Program-made: the position numbers and the translations under genes | Part shown: positions 45,458-53,728 of the stretch, in pieces | Numbering within the stretch: position 1 is the first letter of the stretch | How the letters are laid out: the number at the start of each line of letters is the position of its first letter | Assembly (NCBI RefSeq): GCF_001667885.1 | Contig: NZ_LZJW01000139.1 | Coordinates: 1 to 60,825 of the forward strand | DNA: 60,825 bases | Reading direction: 5' to 3' | From: Mycobacterium scrofulaceum | GTDB taxonomy: Bacteria > Actinomycetota > Actinomycetes > Mycobacteriales > Mycobacteriaceae | Notes under the pieces: generated by a model | The model's input: only the letters and a program-made list of their open reading frames with translations | Databases searched by the model: none | What the model was told of the DNA's origin: nothing

Positions 45458-45511
45458 GTCGCCGATCTGCTGGCCAAGGCGCGGCCGCCGGTTCCGGTCT
45501 ACGGGGCCTGA
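45458..45511 (+). repeat. Second copy of the Rv3548c-like SDR 3' end
   Basis: Fifty-four bases repeat 44133-44186, the last codons of the SDR at 43281 (DLLAKARPPVPVYGA plus stop), with only a few substitutions and TGA instead of TAG. No SDR coding sequence lies upstream. Homology ends exactly at the stop codon. Confidence 0.88.
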
Positions 45512-45516
45512 TTCAG

Positions 45517-46080
45517 CTACCGGGCAACAGGATCCGGAGCGTTCCAGGGCAGCGACGACGATCCCCAGTGCGTCAGCTGGGTCGCCTCCTCGTTCGCATA
45601 GAGATGCCGCGGCGGCGTGGCGAACGTCGCGTAGGGACGGCAACGGATCACCAGTCTGCCTTCGCGCTCGGCCATTTCGCGTACGAAGGGCCGCGCTTCC
45701 GTGCCCGGCTGCTGCCCGGACATGCGCCAGCCGACGGCCATCATGACGTCGACGATGAGGTCGGGGTCGTGTTCGATGACGGCGTCGGCGTATACCTGCA
45801 GGAACGAGAAGGGCCAGCGTTCGTCCAGCACGCAAATGCTCACTTTCGGGTTCCGCGCCACCGCTTTGGCCTTCGCGCGTCCCGCCATGGTGGACACCAG
45901 CAGTTCGTCGTCATCGGTTGGGACGTAATACACGATCGACATGGCTGGGCCGTCGTGGCGGCGAGGGTAGCTGAAGACACAGGTTCGGTGCGTGCGGACG
46001 AATTCTCGGCGCTCCGACGGGAGCATGTCGCGTTCGGCCGGAGCGGTGAAAGGCTCGGCGGCCGGTGGCAGGAGTCTCAT
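45517..46080 (-). CDS. Split-barrel (pyridoxamine-phosphate-oxidase-like) FMN/F420 protein
   Basis: A 187-residue PPOX-class protein: THRTCVFSYPRRHDGPAMSIV, DDELLVSTMAGRAKAKAVARN for cofactor phosphate contact, and KVSICVLDERWPFSFLQVYADAVIE. This pattern is common in actinobacterial F420- or FMN-dependent reductases. The ATG is at 46080. It ends six bases from the SDR-tail repeat. The gene downstream of a P450 in the same direction may be its redox or detoxification partner; this is inference. Confidence 0.8.
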   Translation of the reverse strand: MRLLPPAAEPFTAPAERDMLPSERREFVRTHRTCVFSYPRRHDGPAMSIVYYVPTDDDELLVSTMAGRAKAKAVARNPKVSICVLDERWPFSFLQVYADAVIEHDPDLIVDVMMAVGWRMSGQQPGTEARPFVREMAEREGRLVIRCRPYATFATPPRHLYANEEATQLTHWGSSSLPWNAPDPVAR

Positions 46081-46248
46081 GAGTCCCTTTCAATTCTGTT
46101 GGCGCTTACTGTGACCGTGGGGCCGGCCGGCGCTACCACGGTGACGGCCACCGAACGGCTCTCGGCTGCAAAGGCTTCGGCGATCCGATACCGGCCCTCT
46201 CGGGTGCCAGGAGGACGACCGCGACCTGCTCGGCACTGGGGGCGAAAA

Positions 46249-47439
46249 TCACGCGGGAACCAGCTTGAGCGGCAGTGCCTCGTGACGGCGAATGATGTTG
46301 TTAATCGCCCACTTCGGTGCGCCGGTGACCTCGATACGGTCGACACGTTCGATCAGCGCGCGCAGCATCGCTGCCGTTTCCAAGCGCGCCAGACCTTGGC
46401 CGGCGCACGCATGCGCACCCTGCCCGAAGCCGATTTGACGGCTGGCGTCGCGGCGGATGTCGAACACCTCGGGTTCGTGCCACTCGCGCTCGTCCCGGTT
46501 GGCCGAGGCGTAGATGACGAGCACGCGGGCACCGGACGGCATTGCCGCGCCGGCAATTTCGGTATGCCGGCCCACCCAGCGCGCGAACGCGCGCAGCGGG
46601 GATTCGTACCGGACCACTTCGTTGACGGCGTTCGTCATCAGGGCCGGGTCCTCTTTCAGGAGCTGCCACTGCTCGGGATGGATGGCGAACAGGTGCAGCG
46701 CGTTGGAGATGGCGCTCATGGTCGTGTCTATCGACGGCGCGAGATAGTCGACCATCAGCGGGGGACACTCGCGGTGCGACAGCTTGCCTTCGTCCGCGGC
46801 GATCAGAAGCTCGTGCGCCATGCTGTCGTCGAGAACGGCTCGCTGACGAACCACGCGGCGCGCGAACCGCAGCATCTGCAACGCTCGCGGCGTCGATTTG
46901 ATTGCTTGCCAGTTCAGCGGCCCGAGGACGTCGAAAGTGGCCCCGCCCCATTCGATGAGGTGACCGCGATGATCCCGCGGCCAACCGATGAGATCGGGCA
47001 CCACGGCCAGGGTTAGGGCGGCTGCCAGGTCGTCGACGCCGTCGACCGCACCCTGCGCGAGCGCGGCATCGACCACCGCGGCGGCGGTGGCGTCCACGCT
47101 GTCGCTGATCGCACGCAGCACGCGCGGCAGCAGCCGGTGCGCGACCAGTTTTCGACGCTGATCGTGCTCGTCGCCATCGCTGTTGAGGGTCGTGCCGCGC
47201 GATAAGCGATTGGTGATCGGATTCAGGGAGACGCCCCGGCCCGAGAGGAACGTCTTGTCGTCACGCAACACGGCCTTGCACTCGGCGTAGCGAGGGAGCG
47301 CGTACGCCTTCTGCTTGGCCAGCCAGACCACCGAGCCGAGATCGCGCAGGCGCCGGTAATGCGGGTAGGGGTCGACGATGGCGTCGGTGGAGTAGAGGTC
47401 CGGCTCGTATACCGGGACACCGACCGGTGTGCGACGCAT
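46249..47439 (-). CDS. Cytochrome P450
   Basis: A 396-residue bacterial class P450 (cytosolic). I-helix segment VDYLAPSIDTTMSAISNA (the usual AGxxT is APSIDTT), ExxR in NEVVRYESP, and heme-binding loop FGQGAHACAGQGLAR with the axial Cys near residue 345. The ATG at 47439 has GAGGAG upstream. It is not close to CYP125 or CYP142 in sequence, and no KstR or KstR2 box is seen in its 240-base upstream gap, so sterol oxidation is not supported. Substrate unknown. Confidence 0.88.
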   Translation of the reverse strand: MRRTPVGVPVYEPDLYSTDAIVDPYPHYRRLRDLGSVVWLAKQKAYALPRYAECKAVLRDDKTFLSGRGVSLNPITNRLSRGTTLNSDGDEHDQRRKLVAHRLLPRVLRAISDSVDATAAAVVDAALAQGAVDGVDDLAAALTLAVVPDLIGWPRDHRGHLIEWGGATFDVLGPLNWQAIKSTPRALQMLRFARRVVRQRAVLDDSMAHELLIAADEGKLSHRECPPLMVDYLAPSIDTTMSAISNALHLFAIHPEQWQLLKEDPALMTNAVNEVVRYESPLRAFARWVGRHTEIAGAAMPSGARVLVIYASANRDEREWHEPEVFDIRRDASRQIGFGQGAHACAGQGLARLETAAMLRALIERVDRIEVTGAPKWAINNIIRRHEALPLKLVPA

Positions 47440-47682
47440 CGTTCTCCTCACAGCCCGCCGGGCGGTCCAGACGCGCTTTCTGACGAAATCGTCACATACG
47501 GCGATATGCTCAGTCAAGCCCCGACCGGGCGACCAGCGCGACTGATCGGGAGGGGACACCGGGGCGAGGGGCCGGGCGACGGGGGCGCATCACCGGGACG
47601 GCGAACCGAACGTTTCCCCAGCAGGGCCGGCCGCTCGCGGCTCCGCTTCGAGGGATTTCCTAGCCAGACGAACCGAGCACGC

Positions 47683-48129
47683 CTAGCGCGGCTCGCACAC
47701 CACGAGCGGGATGACCCGGTCGGCGGTTTCGCGGTACTTGCGGTAGGGCGGATACATCCGCGTCAGCGATGGCCAATAACGCTCACGCTCGGCGTCTGTC
47801 GCGTCGCGGGCCACCAGGTCCAGGCGCTCGGCGCGGATCTGCACCCGCACCCCCGGGTTCTCCCGCACGTTTCGATACCACAACGGGTCTTCGTCACGCC
47901 CGCCGAAAGAGGCTGGGAGAATGACCTTCTCACCGTCGCGCAGGTACAGCGTCGCGGTGGTGCGGGGCTGGTTCGACGTGCGGCCGGTCGTCGTCAGCAG
48001 CGCCGCCGGGAACCGCAGCAGCTTCGCGCCGATCCTGCCGTCGGTTCGGTGATACAACCAGACGTGCACGCGGGCGAAGTATTTCAGCAGCAGCGCGATC
48101 GGTCGTGAGTTGCGGATCCAGTGCGGCAT
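47683..48129 (-). CDS. Ddn paralogue, F420-dependent nitroreductase family
   Basis: A 148-residue deazaflavin-dependent oxidoreductase: ALLLKYFARVHVWLYHRTDGRIG, ALLTTTGRTSNQPRTTATLYL, PASFGGRDEDPLWYRNVRENP, YPPYRKYRETADRVIPLVVCEP. The fold binds F420H2 and reduces quinones or nitro compounds. It is more diverged from M. tuberculosis Ddn than the next gene. A decayed relative of its 5' end lies at 45341-45448. The gap to the next ddn gene is 39 bases. Confidence 0.88.
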   Translation of the reverse strand: MPHWIRNSRPIALLLKYFARVHVWLYHRTDGRIGAKLLRFPAALLTTTGRTSNQPRTTATLYLRDGEKVILPASFGGRDEDPLWYRNVRENPGVRVQIRAERLDLVARDATDAERERYWPSLTRMYPPYRKYRETADRVIPLVVCEPR

Positions 48130-48168
48130 CGTGCCCGGGATGATTCCCAGCCCGGGGGAGGGGAAACG

Positions 48169-48621
48169 TCAGGGATCGCAGATGACGATCGGGATGACCC
48201 GATCCGTCCACGACCGGTAATCACCGAACGACGGGTACATGGCGTCCAGCTTCGGCCAGTACTCCGCCCGCTCGGCCTCGGTGGCGTCGCGGGCCCGCAG
48301 CTGCAGCACCTCGTCCTTGATCTGTACGGAGACTTTGGGATTGGCCTTGAGGTTGAGGTACCACAGTGGGTGCTTGTCGCTGCCGCCCTTCGACGCGACC
48401 AATACCACCCGGTTGCCTTCGCGCAAATACAGCAGCGGGCTCACCCGCGGTTCACCGGTCTTGCGGCCCGTCGTGGTGAGCAGCGCGACGGGAGCGTTGC
48501 CGAAGGTGCCACCGAATCTTCCGTTGCTGCGTCGATAGATCCATGCGTTGCCCTTGGCCATCCACTTGATGATGAAGCCGACCCAGGGCGCATTCAGAGA
48601 GCGTGGCTTCGGTTTAGGCAT
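48169..48621 (-). CDS. ddn: Ddn, deazaflavin-dependent nitroreductase (Rv3547 orthologue)
   Basis: A 150-residue F420H2-dependent reductase; in M. tuberculosis Ddn reduces menaquinone and activates nitroimidazole prodrugs. The match is close throughout: FIIKWMAKGNAWIYRRSNGR, VALLTTTGRKTGEPRV, VASKGGSDKHPLWYLNLKANP, and the C-terminal YRSWTDRVIPIVICDP. F420-binding Lys/Arg and Tyr/Trp positions are kept. The start is ATG at 48621. It keeps the ancestral position near fadA5, with a SnoaL-like gene between. Confidence 0.92.
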   Translation of the reverse strand: MPKPKPRSLNAPWVGFIIKWMAKGNAWIYRRSNGRFGGTFGNAPVALLTTTGRKTGEPRVSPLLYLREGNRVVLVASKGGSDKHPLWYLNLKANPKVSVQIKDEVLQLRARDATEAERAEYWPKLDAMYPSFGDYRSWTDRVIPIVICDP

Positions 48622-48630
48622 GGTGTTCCC

Positions 48631-49017
48631 TTAGCGCTGGACAAATGGTTGGAAGCGAACCTTAATGTGGTGGATTTCGGCGTTGCCGCTTGAGCTTTCG
48701 GCCGGAATCACGAACGTCTCGTTGACTCGTGCGGCCAGCCGGCGGCCGCCGAGCGCCGCCTTGGTCAGCACGGTGTACGCCGCGTGCACCCGGTCGCCCT
48801 CGATCCGGTAATCGGGCGGGGTCGTGTCCGCGAGGATTCGGTACTGCGGGCCGCGGTTCATGCTGCGGCGCAGATGGTTTCCGGAGAACCCGTTCTTGAC
48901 CCCTTGCTCGATGCGGGTGCACCCGGCGGCGAACGGAACGGAGTCGCCGTCGTGGGTGACGAGCGCGTCAATGTAGGACTGCGCCGCGGCGATGCGGCTC
49001 TCTTCGGAGACGAGCAC
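48631..49017 (-). CDS. SnoaL-like/nuclear transport factor 2-fold protein
   Basis: A 128-residue protein with an NTF2-like pattern: helix ESRIAAAQSYIDALVTHDGDSVPFA, CTRIEQGVKNGFSG, and a beta-sheet ending EIHHIKVRFQPFVQR. Similar proteins bind or isomerise small polyketides and steroids, but no catalytic Asp-His pair can be asserted. The GTG at 49017 is seven bases after the fadA5 stop, so it lies in the fadA5 operon. Absent from this position in M. tuberculosis. Confidence 0.7.
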   Translation of the reverse strand: MLVSEESRIAAAQSYIDALVTHDGDSVPFAAGCTRIEQGVKNGFSGNHLRRSMNRGPQYRILADTTPPDYRIEGDRVHAAYTVLTKAALGGRRLAARVNETFVIPAESSSGNAEIHHIKVRFQPFVQR

Positions 49018-49024
49018 CGAGCGG

Positions 49025-50188
49025 CTAGATGCGTTCGATGATGGTGCCGGTCGACAGGGCGCCGCCCGCGCACATGGTAATCAACGCGGTGCTCTGGTCG
49101 GTGCGCTCCAGCTCGTGCAGCGCGGTGGTGATCAGCCGGCTGCCGGTGCTGCCCACCGGGTGGCCCAACGCGATCGCCCCACCGTTGACGTTCACCTTGT
49201 CCATGTCTGGGTTGTGCACCCGCGCCCAGGACAGCACCACCGACGCGAACGCCTCGTTGATCTCCGTGATGTCGATGTCGCCCATCTTCATGCCGGCCTT
49301 TTCCAGCACCTTGGCGGTGGACTGCACGGGGCCGTCGAGGTGGTAATACGGCTCGGCGCCGACGAGTGCCTGGCTGACGATGCGGGCCCGTGGCCGCAGC
49401 CCGAGCGCCTTGGCCTTGTCCTCGTCCATCCACAGCACCGCCGCGGCCCCGTCGGAAATCTGCGAGGACGTTCCCGCGGTGTGAAACCCGCCATCGATAA
49501 CCGGCTTGAGCGAGCTCAGCCCCGAGAGGGTGGTTTCACGGAGGCCCTGGTCGCGGGAGATGGTGACCCGCTCCGCGGTCGGTTGCTTGTTCTCGTCCAG
49601 CGCCGGCGCCTCGATCGGGGAGATTTCGCGGTCGAAACGGCCCTCCTCCCACGCCCGCTTGGCCTTGGCCTGGGACTGGTACCCGAACTCGTCAAGGTCG
49701 TCGCGGGTGATGCCGCGCCGTTTCGCGATCCGCTCGGCCGCGGTGAACTGGTCGGGCAGGTCGATGTCCCACGACGCCGGCCGCAGGATGCTGCGGTCGG
49801 GACCGGCGTTGGCGCCGAGGCCGACGCGGCTCATGGCCTCGATGCCGCACGCGATGCCGATGTCGATGGCGCCCGCCGCGATCAACCCGGCCACCAGGCC
49901 GTTGGCCTGCTGGCTGCTGCCGCACTGGCAGTCCACGGTCGTGGCGCCGACGTGCTCCGGCAGCCCGGCGACCAGCCAGCTGACCCGAGTGATGTTGTTG
50001 GACTGCTCGCCGAACTGCGTCACGCAGCCGCCGATGACCTGTTCGACGTCGCCTGCGTCGATGCCCGCCTTCTCAACCAGTGCCCTCTGCACCGCGCCGA
50101 GCAGCTCGGTGGCGTGCAGCCCTGACAGCCATCCATTGCGCTTGCCGATCGGGCTGCGGGTGGCTTCGACGATTACCGGGTTACCCAT
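49025..50188 (-). CDS. fadA5: FadA5, steroid side-chain thiolase
   Basis: Thiolytic cleavage of 3-ketoacyl-CoA steroid side chains. The 387-residue thiolase has the nucleophile Cys in VDCQCGSSQQAN (about 91), His in GGAIALGHPVGSTGSR, and Cys in TMCAGGALSTGT. FadA5's distinctive long cover loop is suggested by ANAGPDRSILRPASWDIDL. The ATG at 50188 is 11 bases from the KstR box at 50199. Divergent from cyp125. Confidence 0.95.
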   Translation of the reverse strand: MGNPVIVEATRSPIGKRNGWLSGLHATELLGAVQRALVEKAGIDAGDVEQVIGGCVTQFGEQSNNITRVSWLVAGLPEHVGATTVDCQCGSSQQANGLVAGLIAAGAIDIGIACGIEAMSRVGLGANAGPDRSILRPASWDIDLPDQFTAAERIAKRRGITRDDLDEFGYQSQAKAKRAWEEGRFDREISPIEAPALDENKQPTAERVTISRDQGLRETTLSGLSSLKPVIDGGFHTAGTSSQISDGAAAVLWMDEDKAKALGLRPRARIVSQALVGAEPYYHLDGPVQSTAKVLEKAGMKMGDIDITEINEAFASVVLSWARVHNPDMDKVNVNGGAIALGHPVGSTGSRLITTALHELERTDQSTALITMCAGGALSTGTIIERI

Positions 50189-50198
50189 TCCGTCAGGC

Positions 50199-50212
50199 TA
50201 GAACACGTTTCA
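50199..50212. promoter_or_regulatory. KstR operator (fadA5)
   Basis: TAGAACACGTTTCA fits TnnAACnnGTTnnA, 11 bases upstream of the fadA5 ATG. A second box at 50278 serves cyp125. Confidence 0.92.
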
Positions 50213-50277
50213 TTAGTCTGACAAGCGACGATGGTGACCTGCCTTTTATCTGCGCAGGAGCCGTGTTTTACTGGCAC

Positions 50278-50291
50278 TAGAACACGTTGCA
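50278..50291. promoter_or_regulatory. KstR operator (cyp125 operon)
   Basis: TAGAACACGTTGCA fits the KstR consensus and lies 20 bases upstream of the cyp125 ATG, at the promoter of the six-gene side-chain operon. Confidence 0.92.
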
Positions 50292-50310
50292 ATTGAGGAG
50301 CGCACACATC

Positions 50311-51561
50311 ATGGCACCCCCCAACATCCCCGCCGACTTCGACTTTCTCGACCCCGACGTCAACCTCGCCGGACTGCCCGTCGCGGAACTCGCCGAGTTG
50401 CGCAAGGCGGAGCCCATCCACTGGGTCGACATTCCCGGTGGCGCGGGTGGGTTCGAGGACCACGGATACTGGCTCGTCACCAAGCACGCCGACGTCAAGG
50501 AGGTGTCCAAGCGCAGCGACATCTTCTCGAGCTGGATGAACGGCGCCATCCCCACGTGGCCGCCGGAGATGAAGCGCGAGCAGGTCGAACTGCAGCGCAG
50601 CGTCATGCTCAACATGGACGCACCCCACCACACGCGGCTGCGCAAGATCATCTCGCGCGGGTTCACGCCCCGGGCCATCGGGCGGCTGGAGGCCGAGCTG
50701 GCCCAGCGCGCCCAGAACATCGCCAAGACCGCGGCGACCGAGGGCAGTGGCGACTTCGTCGAGCAGGTCTCGTGTGAGCTGCCGCTGCAGGCCATCGCGG
50801 GCCTGCTCGGCGTTCCCCAGGAGGATCGCGACAAGCTGTTCCGCTGGTCCAACGAGATGACCGGTGGCACCGACCCCGAGTACGCCCACGTCGATCCCGC
50901 GCAGTCGTCGATGGAACTGATCACCTACGCGATGGCGATGGCCGCGGAGCGCAGCAAGAATCCGACCGACGACATCGTCACCACGCTCGTCCAGGCCGAC
51001 ATCGACGGCGAGAAGCTTTCCGACGACGAGTTCGGATTCTTCGTGGTGATGCTCGCGGTGGCCGGCAACGAGACCACCCGCAACTCGATCACCCACGGCA
51101 TGATCGCTTTTGCCAACAACCCCGATCAGTGGGAGCTCTTCAAGAAGGAGCGCCCGTCGACCGCGGCCGACGAGATCATCCGGTGGGCCACGCCTGTCTC
51201 GGCCTTCCAGCGCACCGCCAACGAGGACACCGAACTGGCCGGCGTGCGGATCAAGAAGGGCGAACGGGTGGTGATGTCCTACCGGTCGGCCAACTTCGAC
51301 GAAGAAGTCTTCGAGGACCCGCACACCTTCAACATCCTGCGCGACCCGAACCCCCATGTCGGCTTCGGCGGCACCGGCGCCCACTACTGCATCGGCGCGA
51401 ACCTGGCCCGCATGACCATCAACCTCATCTTCAACGCGGTCGCCGATCACATGCCGGACCTCAAGCCGGTCGGCGAGCCCGAGCGGCTGCGGTCGGGCTG
51501 GCTCAACGGAATCAAGCATTGGCAGGTGGACTACACCGGCAAGACCGCGGTGACATCCTGA
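50311..51561 (+). CDS. cyp125: CYP125, steroid C26-monooxygenase
   Basis: Oxidises cholesterol or cholestenone at C26/C27 through alcohol and aldehyde to the acid, starting side-chain beta-oxidation. The 416-residue P450 has I-helix AGNETTRNS (about 251-259) with the acid-threonine pair, and heme loop FGGTGAHYCIGANLAR with Cys near 360. The start at ATG 50311 follows GAGGAG; an in-frame TTG at 50287 lies inside the operator region. It lacks the longer N-terminus seen in some orthologues. First gene of cyp125-fadE28-fadE29-chsH2-chsH1-ltp2. Confidence 0.96.
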   Translation: MAPPNIPADFDFLDPDVNLAGLPVAELAELRKAEPIHWVDIPGGAGGFEDHGYWLVTKHADVKEVSKRSDIFSSWMNGAIPTWPPEMKREQVELQRSVMLNMDAPHHTRLRKIISRGFTPRAIGRLEAELAQRAQNIAKTAATEGSGDFVEQVSCELPLQAIAGLLGVPQEDRDKLFRWSNEMTGGTDPEYAHVDPAQSSMELITYAMAMAAERSKNPTDDIVTTLVQADIDGEKLSDDEFGFFVVMLAVAGNETTRNSITHGMIAFANNPDQWELFKKERPSTAADEIIRWATPVSAFQRTANEDTELAGVRIKKGERVVMSYRSANFDEEVFEDPHTFNILRDPNPHVGFGGTGAHYCIGANLARMTINLIFNAVADHMPDLKPVGEPERLRSGWLNGIKHWQVDYTGKTAVTS

Positions 51562-52574
51562 TGGACTTCAATCTCACTGCGACGCAACAAGCCGTCGCGG
51601 ATGTGGTGACGTCCGTTCTGGATCGCGACCTCGGTTGGGACGCGCTGGTCAGCGGCGGCGTGACGGCGCTGCCGGTGCCCGAGCGCCTCGGCGGCGACGG
51701 CGTGGGCCTGCCCGAGGTCGCCACGGTGCTCACCGAGATCGGTCGCCACGGCGCGATCACGCCGGCGCTGGCCACCCTCGGCTTCGGCGTGGTACCGCTG
51801 CTCGACCTGGCGTCCGACCAACAGCAGGACCGGTTCCTGGCCACCGTCGCCAAGGGCGGCGTCCTGACCGCCGCGCTCAACGAGCCCGGCGCCGCGTTGC
51901 CCGACCGGCCGTCCACCACCTTCGCCGACGGCCGGCTGTCGGGCACCAAAGTGGCTGTGCCATATGCCGAATCCGCCGACTGGATCGTCGTGACCGCTGA
52001 CAGCGCGGTGGTGGTGGTGTCGCCGAAGGCAGACGGTGTGGCGGTGGTCAAGACGCCGACATCGAACGGTGCCGACGAGTACACCGTCACGTTCGCCGAC
52101 GTCGCTGTCGACGACACCGACGTGCTGGCCGGCGCCCGGGCGCACCGGGTCAACCAGCTCGCCTTGGCGGCCGTCGGCGCGTACGCCGACGGATTGGTGG
52201 CCGGGGCGCTGCGCCTGACCGCGGACTACGTGGCCAACCGCAAGCAGTTCGGCAAGCCGCTGTCGACGTTCCAGACGGTCGCGGCGCAGCTCGCCGAGGT
52301 CTACATCGCCTCGCGCACCATCGATTTGGCGGCCAAGTCGGTGGTGTGGCGGCTCTCCGAGGGCCGGGACGCCGACGACGACCTGGACGTCCTCGGTTAC
52401 TGGATCACCTCGCAGGCGCCGCCGGTCATGCAGACCTGCCATCACCTACACGGCGGCATGGGGATGGACATCACCTATCCGATGCACCGGTACTACTCCA
52501 CGATCAAGGACCTGTCCCGACTGCTGGGCGGTTCTTCTCATCGGCTCGACTTGGTGGGAGCGCAATGTTCATAG
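51561..52574 (+). CDS. fadE28: FadE28 (ChsE1), steroid acyl-CoA dehydrogenase subunit
   Basis: A 337-residue short ACAD; pairs with FadE29 in an alpha2-beta2 complex that desaturates the three-carbon propionyl side chain. It has VPERLGGDGVGLPEV, NRKQFGKPLSTFQTV and LHGGMGMDITYPMHRY. The catalytic base is provided by FadE29. The ATG at 51561 overlaps the cyp125 stop (ATGA-like overlap by one base). Confidence 0.95.
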   Translation: MDFNLTATQQAVADVVTSVLDRDLGWDALVSGGVTALPVPERLGGDGVGLPEVATVLTEIGRHGAITPALATLGFGVVPLLDLASDQQQDRFLATVAKGGVLTAALNEPGAALPDRPSTTFADGRLSGTKVAVPYAESADWIVVTADSAVVVVSPKADGVAVVKTPTSNGADEYTVTFADVAVDDTDVLAGARAHRVNQLALAAVGAYADGLVAGALRLTADYVANRKQFGKPLSTFQTVAAQLAEVYIASRTIDLAAKSVVWRLSEGRDADDDLDVLGYWITSQAPPVMQTCHHLHGGMGMDITYPMHRYYSTIKDLSRLLGGSSHRLDLVGAQCS

Positions 52575-53728
52575 ATCTGACTCCGGAGCAGCGCCAGCTG
52601 CAAGCGGAACTGCGGGAGTACTTTTCGAACCTGATCTCGTCTGACGAGATGAAGGCGATGGAGCAGGACCGGCACAACGAGGCATACCGCGCGGTGATCC
52701 GGCGGATGGGCCGAGACGGCAAGCTCGGGGTGGGTTGGCCAAAGGAGTTCGGCGGCTTGGGCTTCGGCCCCATCGAGCAGTCCATCTTCGTCAACGAGGC
52801 GCATCGGGCCGACGTTCCGCTACCCGCCGTCACGCTGCAGACCGTGGGTCCGACGCTGCAGCAGTTCGGCAGCGAGGCGCAGAAGAAGAAGTTCCTGCCG
52901 GCGATTCTGGCGGGTGAGGTGCACTTCGCGATCGGTTACAGCGAACCCGAGGCGGGCACCGACCTGGCGTCCCTGCGGACCAGCGCCGTCCGTCAGGGCG
53001 ACGAGTACATCGTCAACGGCCAGAAGATGTGGACCACCGGCGGGCACGACGCCGACTACATCTGGCTGGCCTGCCGCACCGACCCGGAAGCCGTGAAGCA
53101 CAAAGGCATTTCGATCCTGATCGTGGACACGAAGGATCCCGGATTCTCCTGGACGCCGATCATCCTGTCCGACGGCGCGCACCACACCAACGCCACCTAC
53201 TACAACGACGTGCGGGTGCCGGCGGACATGCTGGTCGGCGAGGAGAACGGCGGCTGGCGGCTCATCACCACGCAGCTCAACAACGAACGCGTCATGCTCG
53301 GCCCCGCGGGACGCACGGCCGGCATCTATGACCGCCTGCACGCCTGGGCGTCCAAGCCGGGCAGCGACGGGATCACCCCGATCGACCACGCCGACGTCAA
53401 GCGGGCGCTCGGCGAAATCCACGCGATGTGGCGGATCAACGAGCTGCTCAACTGGCAGGTCGCCGCGGCCGGTGAGGACATCAACATGGCCGACGCCGCG
53501 GCCACCAAAGTCTTTGGCACGGAGCGCATCCAGTACATCGGTCGGCTCGCGGAGGAGATCGTCGGCAAGTACGGCAACCCCGCCGACTCGGACACCGCCG
53601 AGCTGCTCAACTGGCTGGACTCGCAAACCAAGCGCAACCTGGTCATCACCTTCGGTGGAGGCGTCAACGAGGTCATGCGAGAAATGATCGCGGCGGCGGG
53701 CCTCAAAGTGCCGAGGGTGCCCCGATGA
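52565..53728 (+). CDS. fadE29: FadE29 (ChsE2), steroid acyl-CoA dehydrogenase subunit
   Basis: A 387-residue ACAD, catalytic partner of FadE28. Motifs: GVGWPKEFGGLGFGPIEQS, YSEPEAGTDLASLRT, KMWTTGGHDADYIWLAC, VFGTERIQYIGRL and FGGGVNEVMREMIAAAG. The ATG at 52565 lies inside the fadE28 3' end (10-base overlap). Confidence 0.95.
   Translation: MFIDLTPEQRQLQAELREYFSNLISSDEMKAMEQDRHNEAYRAVIRRMGRDGKLGVGWPKEFGGLGFGPIEQSIFVNEAHRADVPLPAVTLQTVGPTLQQFGSEAQKKKFLPAILAGEVHFAIGYSEPEAGTDLASLRTSAVRQGDEYIVNGQKMWTTGGHDADYIWLACRTDPEAVKHKGISILIVDTKDPGFSWTPIILSDGAHHTNATYYNDVRVPADMLVGEENGGWRLITTQLNNERVMLGPAGRTAGIYDRLHAWASKPGSDGITPIDHADVKRALGEIHAMWRINELLNWQVAAAGEDINMADAAATKVFGTERIQYIGRLAEEIVGKYGNPADSDTAELLNWLDSQTKRNLVITFGGGVNEVMREMIAAAGLKVPRVPR

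Larger units (their letters stand above)
45105..45516. other. 412-base non-coding region with gene remnants
   Basis: The first 230 bases probably hold the promoter of the secreted-protein gene and show no coding signal. The remainder contains a decayed ddn fragment (45341-45448) and a 54-base copy of the SDR 3' end (45458-45511), both described separately. Confidence 0.6.

Noticed and set aside
45266..45511. Small protein-coding gene ending in DLLAKARPPVPVYGA
   Set aside because: Its end is the duplicated SDR tail and its start is unconserved sequence with no ribosome site; better explained as a remnant.
46249..47439. CYP142 (second cholesterol C26 hydroxylase)
   Set aside because: The I-helix and heme loop differ from the CYP125/142 pattern, and no KstR box precedes it.
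52346..52564. Longer N-terminus for FadE29
   Set aside because: The extension lies within fadE28 in another frame and reads as Arg/Gly-rich shadow sequence; ATG 52565 gives the family start MFIDLTPEQ.
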